From: Pseudomonas benzenivorans
GTDB lineage: Bacteria > Pseudomonadota > Gammaproteobacteria > Pseudomonadales > Pseudomonadaceae
NCBI RefSeq assembly: GCF_024397895.1
Contig: NZ_CP073346.1
Coordinates: 930,001 to 994,000, forward strand
Length of the DNA stretch: 64,000 nt
Direction: 5' to 3'
Shown: piece by piece, positions 32,693-42,069 of the stretch
How the letters are laid out: each line of letters opens with the position of its first letter
Numbering within the stretch: the first letter of the stretch is position 1
Notes under the pieces: model-generated
What the model saw: only the letters and a program-made list of their open reading frames with translations
What the model was told of the DNA's origin: nothing
The model's database searches: none
Program-made: the position numbers and the translations under genes

Positions 32693-34249
32693 TCAGACCG
32701 AGCGGATCAGGTGATCGAAGGCGGAGAGCGAAGCCTTGGCGCCCTCGCCCACGGCAATGACGATCTGCTTGTACGGCACGGTGGTCACGTCGCCGGCGGC
32801 GAAGATGCCCGGCACCGAGGTCTCGCCGCGCGAATCGACGATGATCTCGCCACGAGGCGACAGCTCGATGGCGCCCTTGAGCCAGTCGCTGTTGGGCAGC
32901 AGGCCGATCTGCACGAAGATCCCTTCCAGCTCGAGCGTGTGCAGCTCGTCGCTGTTGCGATCCTTGTAGACCAGGGCGTTGACCTTCTGACCATCGCCTT
33001 TGACTTCGGTGGTCAGGGCGCTCTTGATCACGCTGACGTTGGCCAGGCTGCCCAGCTTCTTCTGCAGCACCGCATCGGCGCGCAGCTGGCTGTCGAACTC
33101 GATCAGCGTCACATGGGCGACGAGGCCAGCCAGGTCGATGGCCGCCTCGACACCGGAGTTGCCACCGCCGATCACCGCCACCCGCTTGCCCTTGAACAGC
33201 GGGCCGTCGCAGTGCGGGCAGTAGGCCACGCCGCGGCCACGGTACTGCTGCTCGCCGGGCACGTTCATTTCCCGCCAGCGGGCGCCGGTGGCGAGGATCA
33301 GGGTCTTGGCCTTGAGGCTGGCGCCACCGTCGAACTGCACTTCATGCAGGCCGCCGGCACTGCTGGCCGGGATCAGCGCGCTGGCGCGCTGCAGGTTCAT
33401 GATGTCGACCTCGTACTGCTTGACGTGCTCTTCCAGGGCACGGACCAGCTTCGGCCCCTCGGTCTCCTGTACCGAGATGAAGTTCTCGATGGCCATGGTG
33501 TCCAGCACCTGACCGCCGAAGCGCTCGGCGGCGACGCCGGTGCGAATGCCCTTGCGCGCGGCATAGATGGCGGCCGCGGCGCCGGCCGGGCCACCGCCGA
33601 CCACCAGCACGTCGAACGCGGCCTTGGCGTTGAGCTTCTCGGCGTCACGGGCGCTGGCGCCGGTGTCGAGCTTGGCGAGGATCTGCTCGACGTCCATGCG
33701 ACCCTGGCCGAACAGCTCGCCGTTCAGATAGATACTCGGCACCGACATGACCTGGCGCTCTTCGACCTCGGCCTGGAACAGCGCGCCGTCGATGGCGACG
33801 TGGCGGATACCGGGGTTGAGCACGGCCATCAGGTTCAGCGCCTGGACCACGTCCGGGCAGTTCTGGCAGGACAGCGAGAAGTAGGTCTCGAAGCTGAACT
33901 GACCTTCGAGGCCCTTGACCTGCTCGATTACCTCGGCCGCGAGCTTGGACGGATGGCCGCCGACCTGCAGCAGGGCCAGCACCAGCGAGGTGAACTCGTG
34001 GCCCATGGGGATACCGGCAAAACGCAGGTCGATGTCCGCACCCGGGCGATTGAGCGAGAAGGACGGCACGCGGCTGTCGCGGCCATCGGTCTTCAGGGCG
34101 ATCTTGTCGCTCAGGCTGACGATGTCCTGCAGCAGCGCGAGCAATTCACGGGATTTGTCGCTGTCATCGAGGGACGCGACGATCTCGAACGGCAGGGTGA
34201 CCTTCTCGAGGTAGGCCTTCAGCTGGGTTTTCAGATTGGCGTCCAACAT
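32693..34249 (-). CDS. ahpF: Alkyl hydroperoxide reductase subunit F
   Basis: 518 aa, the normal AhpF length. The N-terminal double-thioredoxin domain carries the CQNC pair (C128, C131). FAD- and NAD-binding motifs are GGGPAG near 216 and GGGNSG near 360. The second redox pair is CPHC near 343, and AAGDVT lies near 480. It passes electrons from NADH to AhpC for peroxide reduction in the cytoplasm. It lies downstream of ahpC with a 173-bp gap that contains hairpins, so its expression may differ from that of ahpC. Confidence 0.96.
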   Translation of the reverse strand: MLDANLKTQLKAYLEKVTLPFEIVASLDDSDKSRELLALLQDIVSLSDKIALKTDGRDSRVPSFSLNRPGADIDLRFAGIPMGHEFTSLVLALLQVGGHPSKLAAEVIEQVKGLEGQFSFETYFSLSCQNCPDVVQALNLMAVLNPGIRHVAIDGALFQAEVEERQVMSVPSIYLNGELFGQGRMDVEQILAKLDTGASARDAEKLNAKAAFDVLVVGGGPAGAAAAIYAARKGIRTGVAAERFGGQVLDTMAIENFISVQETEGPKLVRALEEHVKQYEVDIMNLQRASALIPASSAGGLHEVQFDGGASLKAKTLILATGARWREMNVPGEQQYRGRGVAYCPHCDGPLFKGKRVAVIGGGNSGVEAAIDLAGLVAHVTLIEFDSQLRADAVLQKKLGSLANVSVIKSALTTEVKGDGQKVNALVYKDRNSDELHTLELEGIFVQIGLLPNSDWLKGAIELSPRGEIIVDSRGETSVPGIFAAGDVTTVPYKQIVIAVGEGAKASLSAFDHLIRSV

Positions 34250-34285
34250 GGCGAAATGTCCTCAATGACGAAATTCGGGCAATAA

Positions 34286-34314
34286 AATGCCCGGGCGGAT
34301 CGCGCCCGGGCATT
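34286..34314. repeat. Perfect 12-bp hairpin between ahpC and ahpF
   Basis: AATGCCCGGGCG and CGCCCGGGCATT with a 5-nt loop, about 37 bp before ahpF. There is no adequate T-tract. It may be an mRNA-processing or attenuation structure setting the ahpC/ahpF ratio, or a REP-like repeat; only one copy is seen here. Confidence 0.6.
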
Positions 34315-34325
34315 CGGGCACTAAA

Positions 34326-34344
34326 AGGGCTGGGTTGCAGCCCT
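34326..34344 (-). terminator. Weak terminator after ahpC
   Basis: AGGGCTG and CAGCCCT form a 7-bp stem followed on the minus strand by TTTT. Its placement after ahpC suggests partial termination before ahpF. Confidence 0.5.
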
Positions 34345-34369
34345 AGCAGCGCAGAGGGGTTTCCCGCCC

Positions 34370-34404
34370 AGCAGCAGCAGCAGCGGCTGCGGCTGCGGCT
34401 GCGG
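34370..34404. repeat. Triplet repeat tract (AGC)n then (GGCTGC)n
   Basis: Five AGC triplets are followed by three GGCTGC hexamers. The two halves are largely complementary, so the transcript can fold on itself. The tract sits in the 3' untranslated part of ahpC. Such tracts can vary in copy number. Confidence 0.6.
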
Positions 34405-34422
34405 AGCGGGAGGGCGGCAGAT

Positions 34423-34986
34423 TTAGATCTTGCCGACCAGGTCCAGCGACGGGGCCAGGGTGGCTTCGCCTTCTTTCCACTTGGCCGGGCAGACTTCGCC
34501 CGGGTGAGCGGCGGTGTACTGAGCGGCCTTCAGCTTGCGCAGGGTCTCGGAGATGTCGCGGGCGATCTCGTTGGAGTGGATTTCCACGGTCTTGATCACG
34601 CCTTCCGGGTTGACCAGGAAGGTGCCGCGCAGGGCCAGGCCTTCTTCGGCGATGTGCACGCCGAAAGCGTTGGTCAGGGCGTGGGTCGGATCGCCGATCA
34701 GCGGGAACTGGGCCTTGCTGACTGCCGGGGAAGTCTCGTGCCAGACCTTGTGCGAGAAGTGGGTATCGGTGGTGACGATGTACACCTCGGTGTTGGCATC
34801 ACGGAACGCGGCGTAGTTGTTGGCGGCGTCTTCGATCTCGGTCGGGCAGTTGAAGGTGAAGGCTGCCGGCATGAAGATCAGCACCGACCACTTGCCCTGC
34901 AGGGACTGCTCGGTGACTTCGATGAACTTGCCATTGTGGAAAGCGTTGGCCTTGAACGGTTGTACTTGGGTGTTGATGAGGTTCAT
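34423..34986 (-). CDS. ahpC: Alkyl hydroperoxide reductase subunit C (peroxiredoxin)
   Basis: 187 aa, exact AhpC length. The peroxidatic cysteine is C47 in AFTFNCPTE and the resolving cysteine C166 in GEVCPAKW. Common AhpC proteins read FVCPTE; here Asn replaces Val before the cysteine. The ATG at 34986 has AAGGA. It reduces hydrogen peroxide, organic peroxides and peroxynitrite and is re-reduced by AhpF. The upstream AT-rich region probably holds an OxyR-dependent promoter. Confidence 0.95.
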   Translation of the reverse strand: MNLINTQVQPFKANAFHNGKFIEVTEQSLQGKWSVLIFMPAAFTFNCPTEIEDAANNYAAFRDANTEVYIVTTDTHFSHKVWHETSPAVSKAQFPLIGDPTHALTNAFGVHIAEEGLALRGTFLVNPEGVIKTVEIHSNEIARDISETLRKLKAAQYTAAHPGEVCPAKWKEGEATLAPSLDLVGKI

Positions 34987-35013
34987 CTCTGCTTCCTTTT
35001 GAGGGTTGAGAAT

Positions 35014-35060
35014 TTTGACTGGGCGAATCTTATAGATAGATCTTCTAAAAATCCTATTGA
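35014..35060 (-). promoter_or_regulatory. Probable ahpC promoter region
   Basis: An AT-rich stretch with TATAAG-like -10 on the minus strand and a near-palindrome centred on AGATCT (TAGATAGATCTTCTA, 35033-35047). Its ATAG and CTAT tetrads are not spaced as in the OxyR consensus, so OxyR binding is only a possibility based on known ahpC regulation. Confidence 0.35.
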
Positions 35061-35165
35061 ATGAACCCATGGGAATGATTGGCTGACTCAATCGAGCCCC
35101 ATAGCGTTCATCAAGATATCTATCCGGGGCATTGCTACAGGCGCCGGCCATGCCCCCGCCCGGGC

Positions 35166-36131
35166 TCAGACCAGTCTGTCGTCGACCAGCAGCACCAGCT
35201 TGCCGTTGACCTGGTTGCTCGCCAGTTCGGCGAAGGCCAGCTCCGCCTCCTCGATCGGCAGGCAACGCTCCAGCTGCGGCTTGAGCCGCCCCTCGGCGAA
35301 CAGCGGCCAGACGTGCTGCTGCAGATCGCGCAGCAGGTCGGCCTTGAACTGATCGTCGCGCGTGCGCAGGGTCGAGCCGATCAGCTGGACACGCTTGCCC
35401 AGCAGCAGGGCCAGGTCCAGCTCCGCCTTACGCCCGCCCATCAGGCCGATGTTCAGCCAGCGGCCGTCGCGCGCCAGCAGCTCCAGGTTGAGCGCGGCAT
35501 AGCTGCCCCCTACCGGATCGAGGATCACATCGAAGGGCCCGAAGTCGCGCAGCGCCTGCAGACCGTCGTCGCCACGCAGCACGCCGCCCTGGGCGCCCAA
35601 GGCTTCGCAATAGGCCAGGCGCTCGGCGGACCCGACGCTGACCCAGCAGGGGTTGCCGAACGCCTTGCACAACTGGATGGCCGCAGAACCCACGCCACTG
35701 GCGCCGGCGTGCACCAGCACCTTTTCCCCCGGTTTCAGGCCGGCCAGCTGGAACAGATTGAGCCAGGCGGTGGCGTAGACTTCCGGCACGGCCGCGGCCT
35801 CGGCCAACGACAGTCCCTCGGGCAGCGGCAAGGCATGCCGCGCGTCGACCACCACTTCCTCGGCCATGCCGCCGCCGGCGAGCAGGGCGCAGACCCGGTC
35901 GCCGACCTGCCAGTCGCAACCTGCGCCGACCTCGCTGACGATGCCGGCACATTCGAGGCCAAGCACCTCGCTGGCGCCCGGCGGTGGCGGATAGAGTCCG
36001 GCGCGCTGCAGCAGGTCGGCCCGGTTGAGACCGGCGGCCGCCACGCGAATGCGAATTTCCCCTACATCACAGTCCGGGCTGGGCTGCTGCACCCATTCCG
36101 CCCGGCCTTCAACGCCTTGCAATGCCTTCAC
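35166..36131 (-). CDS. NAD(P)H:quinone oxidoreductase, PIG3-type zinc-less MDR
   Basis: 321 aa medium-chain reductase. It shows GLNRADLLQRAGLYPPPPGAS, LGLECAGIV, the nucleotide-binding LVHAGASGVGSAAIQL near 140, and ILDPVGGSY near 205. Zinc-binding cysteines of alcohol dehydrogenases are absent, so it belongs to the quinone oxidoreductase/PIG3 branch that reduces quinones or enones with NADPH. It is divergent from prc; the same pairing occurs in P. aeruginosa from memory (PA3256/PA3257). Confidence 0.88.
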   Translation of the reverse strand: MKALQGVEGRAEWVQQPSPDCDVGEIRIRVAAAGLNRADLLQRAGLYPPPPGASEVLGLECAGIVSEVGAGCDWQVGDRVCALLAGGGMAEEVVVDARHALPLPEGLSLAEAAAVPEVYATAWLNLFQLAGLKPGEKVLVHAGASGVGSAAIQLCKAFGNPCWVSVGSAERLAYCEALGAQGGVLRGDDGLQALRDFGPFDVILDPVGGSYAALNLELLARDGRWLNIGLMGGRKAELDLALLLGKRVQLIGSTLRTRDDQFKADLLRDLQQHVWPLFAEGRLKPQLERCLPIEEAELAFAELASNQVNGKLVLLVDDRLV

Positions 36132-36258
36132 GCTGCCTCCATAGTGGATTTGAACCGGGCCCTGCGCTCTGCGCGGGCCTCTGCTTTGCGCCCATGGAAC
36201 TCGGCGCCTCTTTAGACGGCCTAATATGCGTTATCAATTACCCCCGCGTCGAATCAGC

Positions 36259-38337
36259 ATGAAGCGCTCACTGCTCTGCGCCACCCTCGCCTTTGCCTTC
36301 AGTCTGGGCGCGCTGCCACTGGCCGCGAAAACCACCCAGGACAACCCTTGGGAATACCTGCAGCCGGATCGCGAGCAGGTCATCGCCAGCCTCAACGTCG
36401 TGGAGCTGCTCAAGCGCCACCACTACAACAAGCCGCCCCTGGATGACGAGCGCTCGGCGAAGATCTATCAGGGCTATCTGAAGATGCTCGACCCGGCACG
36501 CAGCTACTTCACCGCCGGCGATATCGCCGAGTTCGACCAGTGGCGCGACCAATTCGACGACCTGCTCAAGAGCGGCAACCTGGAGCCCGGCTTCGCCATC
36601 TACAAGCGCCAGCTCGAGCGCCTGCAAGGGCGCCTGCAGTTCGCCCTGAATCTGCTCGACCAGGGCATCGACAAGCTCGACTTCAGCCGCGACGAAAGTC
36701 TGCTGATCGACCGCGAGAATGCGCCCTGGGCGAAGAACTTCGACGAGCTCGACGAGCTGTGGCGCAAGCGGGTGAAGGACGAGGTGCTGCGCCTGAAGAT
36801 TGCAGGCAAGGAACCCAAGGACATCCAGGAGCTGCTGACCAAACGCTACAAGAACCAGCTGGCGCGCCTGCAGCAGACCCGCGGCGAGGATGTGTTCCAG
36901 GCCTACATCAACGCCTTCGCCACCTCCTACGACCCGCACACCACCTACCTGTCGCCGGACAACGCGGAAAATTTCGACATCAACATGAGCCTGTCGCTGG
37001 AAGGCATAGGCGCCGTGCTGCAGACCGACAACGAGCACGTCAAGGTGGTGCGCCTGGTGCCGGCCGGCCCGGCCGAGAAGAGCAAGCAGATCGCCCCGGC
37101 GGACAAGATCATCGGCGTGGCCCAGGGCAACGGCGAGATGGTCGACGTGATCGGCTGGCGCCTGGACGAGGTGGTCAAACTGATCCGCGGCCCGAAGGGC
37201 TCGCTGGTGCGCCTGGAGGTGATACCGGCGAACAACGCGCCGAACGACCAGACCAGCAAGGTCGTCAGCATCACCCGCGAGGCGGTCAAGCTGGAGGAGC
37301 AGGCGGCGAAGAAGTCGGTGCTCGAACTCAAGCATGAAGGGCGCGATTACAAGCTGGGGGTCATCGAGATCCCGGCCTTCTACCTGGACTTCAAGGCGTA
37401 CCGCGCCGGCGACCCGAACTACAAGAGCACCACCCGTGACGTCAAACGCCTGCTCAGTGAGCTGGAGAAGGAAAAGGTCGACGGCGTTCTCATCGACCTG
37501 CGCAACAACGGCGGCGGCTCCCTGCAGGAGGCCACCGAGCTGACCGGGCTGTTCATCGACCAGGGGCCGACCGTGCTGGTGCGCAACAGCGACGGCCGCG
37601 TCGATGTGCTGGCCGACGAGAACCGCGGCACTTACTACGCCGGGCCCATGGCCGTGCTGGTCAACCGACTGTCGGCCTCGGCCTCGGAAATCTTCGCCGG
37701 CGCCATGCAGGACTACCACCGCGCCCTGATCCTCGGTGGCCAGACCTTCGGCAAGGGCACGGTGCAGACCATTCAGCCGCTCAACCATGGCGAGCTGAAG
37801 CTGACCCTGGCCAAGTTCTACCGCGTTTCCGGGCAGAGCACCCAGCATCAGGGGGTGATCCCGGACATCCAGTATCCCGACGTGATGGACACCAAGGAAA
37901 TCGGCGAGAGCGCCCTGCCCGAGGCCCTGCCGTGGGACAGCATCCGCCCGGCGATCAAGGCCGAGCGCGACCCGATCATGCCGTTCCTCGCCGAGCTGCA
38001 GTCGCGCTACGACAGCCGCACCGCGAAGAATCCAGATTTCGCCTTCACCCGCGAACGCCTGGCCTTGGCGAAGAAGCTGATGGACGAAACCACCGTCAGC
38101 CTCAATGAGACCAAGCGCCGCGCCCAGCAGGCCGACATCGAGGCCCAGCAGCTGGTCATCGAGAACAATCGACGCAAGGCCAAGGGCCAGCCACCGTTGA
38201 CCGAGCTGAAGGAAGAAGACGAAGACGCCTTGCCGGACGAGGAGAATGTCAAGGGCGATGAGGATGCCTTCCTCGCCGAAAGCGGACACATTCTCCTGGA
38301 CTTCCTGGGCCTCAATGCCGCGGTGGCCAAGCAGTAA
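36259..38337 (+). CDS. prc: Periplasmic tail-specific protease Prc
   Basis: 692 aa with a signal peptide (MKRSLL, then a hydrophobic core, cleaved after LAA). Domains: N-terminal helical region, PDZ near residues 240-325 (LEGIGAVLQTD, KVVRLVPAGPAEKS), the S41 protease core with RNNGGGS, catalytic Ser in LSASASEIFAGAMQDY and Lys in FGKGTVQ, then DUF3340. It degrades C-terminally tagged or misfolded periplasmic proteins; in P. aeruginosa the orthologue (algO) activates AlgU by cutting mutant MucA. The start 36259 was preferred over 36226 because the signal peptide then begins directly; neither has a strong ribosome site. Confidence 0.92.
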   Translation: MKRSLLCATLAFAFSLGALPLAAKTTQDNPWEYLQPDREQVIASLNVVELLKRHHYNKPPLDDERSAKIYQGYLKMLDPARSYFTAGDIAEFDQWRDQFDDLLKSGNLEPGFAIYKRQLERLQGRLQFALNLLDQGIDKLDFSRDESLLIDRENAPWAKNFDELDELWRKRVKDEVLRLKIAGKEPKDIQELLTKRYKNQLARLQQTRGEDVFQAYINAFATSYDPHTTYLSPDNAENFDINMSLSLEGIGAVLQTDNEHVKVVRLVPAGPAEKSKQIAPADKIIGVAQGNGEMVDVIGWRLDEVVKLIRGPKGSLVRLEVIPANNAPNDQTSKVVSITREAVKLEEQAAKKSVLELKHEGRDYKLGVIEIPAFYLDFKAYRAGDPNYKSTTRDVKRLLSELEKEKVDGVLIDLRNNGGGSLQEATELTGLFIDQGPTVLVRNSDGRVDVLADENRGTYYAGPMAVLVNRLSASASEIFAGAMQDYHRALILGGQTFGKGTVQTIQPLNHGELKLTLAKFYRVSGQSTQHQGVIPDIQYPDVMDTKEIGESALPEALPWDSIRPAIKAERDPIMPFLAELQSRYDSRTAKNPDFAFTRERLALAKKLMDETTVSLNETKRRAQQADIEAQQLVIENNRRKAKGQPPLTELKEEDEDALPDEENVKGDEDAFLAESGHILLDFLGLNAAVAKQ

Positions 38338-38434
38338 TACTGCCCAGTCATCAAACGGTCACAAAACCGTCGTGAAATGCAGGGGCTGGTCGCAGGATCA
38401 GCCCCTTCGCTTTTTCCGGATATAGAGACCCTAG

Positions 38435-40195
38435 ATGACCGTCACCGAGCAGTTGAGCGCGCTGGGCCATATCCTCGCTCACGGCGACCTGCATAGCCTG
38501 TTCCAACCCATCGTCTGCCTCTCCGAGCAACGTATTTTCGGCTACGAAGCGCTGATTCGCGGCCCCTCCAACAGCGCACTGCATTCACCGATCAACCTGT
38601 TCGCCGTGGCCCGTCACGGCGGACGCCTGAGCGAGCTGGAGCGGGCCTGTCGCAAGAGCGCCTGCGAGGGCTTCAGCGCCCTGAAGCTGGACGGCAAGCT
38701 GTTCCTCAACGTCTCGCCGGACTCGCTGCTGGAGTCCGGCCACCAATCCGGGCGCACCCTGCAGCTGCTGCAGAGCCTGGGCATCCCGCCAAGCCGGGTG
38801 GTCATCGAGCTGACCGAGCAATCGCCCACCGAGGATTTCGCCCTGCTCGACAACGCCCTGCACCACTACCGCGCCATGGGCTTCTCCATCGCCCTGGACG
38901 ACCTCGGCGCCGGCTACTCCAGCCTGCGCCTGTGGTCCGAGCTGCGTCCGGACTACGTGAAAATCGATCGCCATTTCATCGAGGGCATTCATCAGGATTC
39001 GGTCAAGCGCGAGTTCGTCGGCTCCATCCTGCAGATGGCCAAGGCCTCGCGCGCCGAGGTGATCGCCGAGGGTATCGAGCAGGCAGAAGAGCTCGCCGTG
39101 CTGGCGGAGATGGGCGTCAACCTTGTGCAGGGCTACCTGATCAGCCGCCCGCAGGAGCAGCCACCACGCGAAGTGCGCGGGCTTCTGCCGGTACCGGCCA
39201 GTGCCCCGAGCACCCTGGTCGCGGGCGAAAGCGACCTGTCCGCCCTGCTCATCGCACAATCGGCGGTTTCCGTGCACACCTGCACTGCCGAGGTGCTGGA
39301 GGCCTTCCGTGCTCAGCCCAGCCTCAACTCCCTGGCGATACTCGACGAGGCGCAACAGCCAGTGGGCATCGTCCACCGCCACTCGCTGGCTGATGCCCTG
39401 CTCAAACCCTTCGCCACCGAGCTGCACGCGCGCAAGCCGATCAGCCGCCTGATGAGTGACGACTTTCTCGCCGTCGAGCGCAGCCAGTCGCTACAGAAAG
39501 TCAGTCGCCTGCTTACCAGCCGGGCACGCCAACGCATCGAGGAAGACTTCATCATCACCCTGGGCGGCCGCTACCAGGGCATGGGCCGGGTGATCGACGT
39601 GCTCAGGCAGATCACCGAACTGAAGATCCAGCAGGCCCGGCATGCCAACCCACTGACGATGCTGCCCGGCAACGTGCCGATCCAGCAGTGCCTGGCCCGC
39701 CTGCTGCAGCAGGGCCGCGAAGCGGTGGTCTGCTACGTCGACATCGACAGTTTCAAGCCGTTCAACGACCTGTACGGCTACGCCAAGGGCGACGAGGTGC
39801 TGCTGTCCCTGGCTCAGAGCCTGAACGAGCGGGTCGACACGGCGCGCGATTTCGTCGGCCACATCGGCGGCGACGACTTCCTCCTGGTGCTCGGCTCTGA
39901 AGACTGGCGCGCCCGCCTGAATCGCCTGCTGGAGGACTTTCAGAGCCGCTGTCGGCGCTTCTACAGCGAGGAGCATTTGCACGCAGGCTTCTTCACCTCA
40001 TACAACCGCCTCGGCCAGCGCCAGGACTTCCCGCTACTGTCCCTGTCCCTCGGGGTTGTCCAGCTGCGCGGGGGCCACGCCCCCCAGCTGGACGCCGACC
40101 AGCTCGCCGCCCTGGCCTCGGAGGCCAAGCGGCAAGCCAAGGCGATACCCGGCTACAGCCTGCACATCATCGATACGGCGAAATTGTCGGCCTAG
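38435..40195 (+). CDS. EAL-CBS-GGDEF cyclic-di-GMP protein
   Basis: 586 aa, cytoplasmic. The EAL phosphodiesterase domain (residues 10-245) has an intact YEALIRG and DDLGAGYSSL loop plus KIDRHF and EGIEQ. A CBS pair spans about 255-400, and a C-terminal GGDEF domain has GGDDF near 470. Both catalytic motifs look usable. The family (orthologue of PA3258 by position and layout) acts mainly as a phosphodiesterase, with CBS and GGDEF domains regulating it. It converges with the Sel1 gene so tightly that their stop codons share a CTAG. Confidence 0.9.
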   Translation: MTVTEQLSALGHILAHGDLHSLFQPIVCLSEQRIFGYEALIRGPSNSALHSPINLFAVARHGGRLSELERACRKSACEGFSALKLDGKLFLNVSPDSLLESGHQSGRTLQLLQSLGIPPSRVVIELTEQSPTEDFALLDNALHHYRAMGFSIALDDLGAGYSSLRLWSELRPDYVKIDRHFIEGIHQDSVKREFVGSILQMAKASRAEVIAEGIEQAEELAVLAEMGVNLVQGYLISRPQEQPPREVRGLLPVPASAPSTLVAGESDLSALLIAQSAVSVHTCTAEVLEAFRAQPSLNSLAILDEAQQPVGIVHRHSLADALLKPFATELHARKPISRLMSDDFLAVERSQSLQKVSRLLTSRARQRIEEDFIITLGGRYQGMGRVIDVLRQITELKIQQARHANPLTMLPGNVPIQQCLARLLQQGREAVVCYVDIDSFKPFNDLYGYAKGDEVLLSLAQSLNERVDTARDFVGHIGGDDFLLVLGSEDWRARLNRLLEDFQSRCRRFYSEEHLHAGFFTSYNRLGQRQDFPLLSLSLGVVQLRGGHAPQLDADQLAALASEAKRQAKAIPGYSLHIIDTAKLSA

Positions 40196-40659
40196 AGTCC
40201 AAGCGCCTGTGCCCGAGCGGCCAGTCGTGCCGCCGCCTCGGTATCGGCCGGCAGGCCAGGGGCACCGTCACGGTACAGGTCGGCCAGACGCCGGGTGGCC
40301 AGGGGATGCCCCGCGGCACTGGCCAAGGTCCACCAGCGCGCGGCCTGCCGAGCGTCTGGCGCCTGCCGGGCATCGCCGGCCAGGCTCAGCACGCCCAGTT
40401 GATAGGCAGCCTTGCCGTCGCCGCCGTGGGCGGCCAGGCGCAGCAGGCGAAGGCCCTCGTCCCGCGCACCCAGGCCCTGACCGCGAAACAGCAGGATATG
40501 CCCATAGAAGCTCTGCGCGCCGACATCGCCCAGGTTGGCCATGCGTGCGAACTGGCCCTCGAGCCAGCGCCAGCCACGCGGCTGCCTGACCCACCAGGAC
40601 CAGTGGAACAGGCGCCTGGCCAGGGCGTAACTCAGACACGCGCGCAGCTGTCGGAGCAC
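40192..40659 (-). CDS. Sel1-like/TPR repeat protein
   Basis: 155 aa with a GTG start at 40659 sharing one base with the stop of the upstream gene. Repeats with the Sel1 pattern (GAQSFYGHILLFRG..., KAAYQLGVLSLAGD, ARWWTLASAAGHPLATRRLADLYRDG) fill residues 45-150. The basic aromatic N-terminus (ALARRLFHWSWWVRQPRGWRW) may attach to the membrane. Sel1 proteins mediate protein contacts. It is the last gene of a three-gene unit with two small cytoplasmic proteins. Confidence 0.75.
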   Translation of the reverse strand: MLRQLRACLSYALARRLFHWSWWVRQPRGWRWLEGQFARMANLGDVGAQSFYGHILLFRGQGLGARDEGLRLLRLAAHGGDGKAAYQLGVLSLAGDARQAPDARQAARWWTLASAAGHPLATRRLADLYRDGAPGLPADTEAAARLAARAQALGL

Positions 40660-41024
40660 TAGACCTCTTCCGGGTAACTGAACTCGAACACCCGTGCCAC
40701 TTCCCCGGCGTGCCAGGAAGCCGCGGCGACGCCGTCGGAGGCGCCACTGAAACGACCCAAACGGGTCACGCAGTCGAAGAAGCCGGTGCGCGGCAGGCGA
40801 CTGGCGCCCTGACTGATCACCAGGGCGCTGCGCAGTGGTCGCTCGGCGCGGGCATCCAATGCGGCCAGGTGCTCGAGCGCGGCGGTCAGCGTCTGCATCG
40901 CCGGGCTCGGCAAGGCCAGGCGCTCGATCAACGCGCGATAGGTCAACAGATGGCGCTGGCGCCGCGCCTCTTCCAGTTCGGTGAGCAATGCCTGCCAATG
41001 CTGGCGACTGATACTGACGGTCAA
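40659..41024 (-). CDS. Conserved hypothetical protein
   Basis: 121 aa, soluble. The helical N-terminal half (LLTELEEARRQRHLLTYRALIERLALPSP) is followed by a domain with LVISQGASRLPRTGFFDCVTRLGRF. I know no function. The start overlaps the stop of the XRE-like gene (ATGA), and its own stop overlaps the Sel1 start, so the three are co-translated. It recurs with these neighbours in pseudomonads as far as I recall. Confidence 0.7.
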   Translation of the reverse strand: MTVSISRQHWQALLTELEEARRQRHLLTYRALIERLALPSPAMQTLTAALEHLAALDARAERPLRSALVISQGASRLPRTGFFDCVTRLGRFSGASDGVAAASWHAGEVARVFEFSYPEEV

Positions 41025-41338
41025 GACTCCGCCTCCCAGCCCGCAACTCCGAGCGTCCAGGCCAGCGCACGCTGGATGGCGGCATCCGGCTGACGCTCAC
41101 CGCTTTCAATCATCCCCAGGTAGTGCGGGCTGATGCCCACAGCTCGCGCCAACTCGTCTACCGACATGCCCTTGGCTTCGCGCAGGCGCGCCACCTGAGC
41201 CAGCGCCGGCGTACTTTCCGCTGGCGGCTCCGCCACCGGGCCTGGGCGGCCGGCGGCCTGCAGCAGCGCCTGGTACTCCGCCCATGGCAACACCGCATAT
41301 TGCGGCTCGCCGTCATTCTTGATCACTTGCACATTCAT
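41021..41338 (-). CDS. Phd-like/XRE helix-turn-helix regulator
   Basis: 105 aa. Residues 1-30 (MNVQVIKNDGEPQYAVLPWAEYQALL) resemble the antitoxin-type N-terminus that contacts DNA or toxin. Residues 50-100 are an XRE helix-turn-helix (LREAKGMSVDELARAVGISPHYLGMIESGERQPD). No recognised toxin gene is adjacent; the two following genes are a hypothetical and a Sel1 protein. It could be a solitary antitoxin or a local regulator. The start at 41338 was chosen because the protein begins directly with the conserved segment. Confidence 0.75.
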   Translation of the reverse strand: MNVQVIKNDGEPQYAVLPWAEYQALLQAAGRPGPVAEPPAESTPALAQVARLREAKGMSVDELARAVGISPHYLGMIESGERQPDAAIQRALAWTLGVAGWEAES

Positions 41339-41578
41339 CTTCGACTCTCCATCGAAAGCGGTACCGAGCCTTTCAGTACATTCCTTGCAGGGTCCCATGT
41401 TAACAGCCCGACGCTGCCAGGGGCGTGAACTATCCGGCCCACAGGCCACCTGTCCGAGCCAGCTGGCAGCGGAAGGGCATCATTGCGTCGTGAGATCACA
41501 GGGTCCGAACGACAGTGTCGGCAACCGCGTCACCCAAAGGACGCGGCACCTACCCCCTGCCCGCGCAATGCACGCCGC

Positions 41579-42028
41579 TCAGCGCTGCGGCCCGTCAATT
41601 GCCCCACCCTCTTCCTCCGGCAGCCGCTCGATAGCCTCGAGCGCCTGCGGCGCCTGGGCCTCACGCCAGGCACGAAAGGCGTCCAGCTCGGCGCTCCAGG
41701 TGCGCAGCACCCAGGCCAGCACGGCCAGGTCATCGATGAAGCCCACCCCGATCAACCAGTCCGGCAACGCATCCAGGGGTGTTACGAAATACAGCAGGGC
41801 GGCGACCACCGCCAACAGCGCGTCGGAACCAATCTCCCGGTATTCGCCGCGCCACCAGGCCAGGCAGAGGTTCTGCAGCAGGCGCAGGTCCTCCTTCAAT
41901 TCGCTAAAGCGCTGGCCTCGACGACCGCTCTTGCGTGCCACCGCCAGCAGCAGACCCGGCAACCGGGCCCGGCTCAAATATTCTCGCGCCAACGGCAGAA
42001 ACCGGGCGAAACCCCAGGGTGCTTTCAT
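41579..42028 (-). CDS. YkvA family (DUF1232) membrane protein
   Basis: 149 aa. The DUF1232 core is seen as ALLAVVAALLYFVTPLDALPDWLIGVGFIDDLAVLAWVL, a conserved hydrophobic hairpin with the PLDALPD motif. The ATG at 42028 follows GAGGAG. Function in bacteria is unknown. Upstream lies the first copy of the DnaA-box-like repeated element. Confidence 0.8.
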   Translation of the reverse strand: MKAPWGFARFLPLAREYLSRARLPGLLLAVARKSGRRGQRFSELKEDLRLLQNLCLAWWRGEYREIGSDALLAVVAALLYFVTPLDALPDWLIGVGFIDDLAVLAWVLRTWSAELDAFRAWREAQAPQALEAIERLPEEEGGAIDGPQR

Positions 42029-42069
42029 GGTCACTCCTCGCCAACCCGCATGCTTGCTGGGCTTCTTTG

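Noticed and set aside
35031..35057. OxyR-box-like ATAG/CTAT tetrads before ahpC
   Set aside because: Order and spacing do not match the four-tetrad consensus, so it was kept only as a general promoter region with low confidence.
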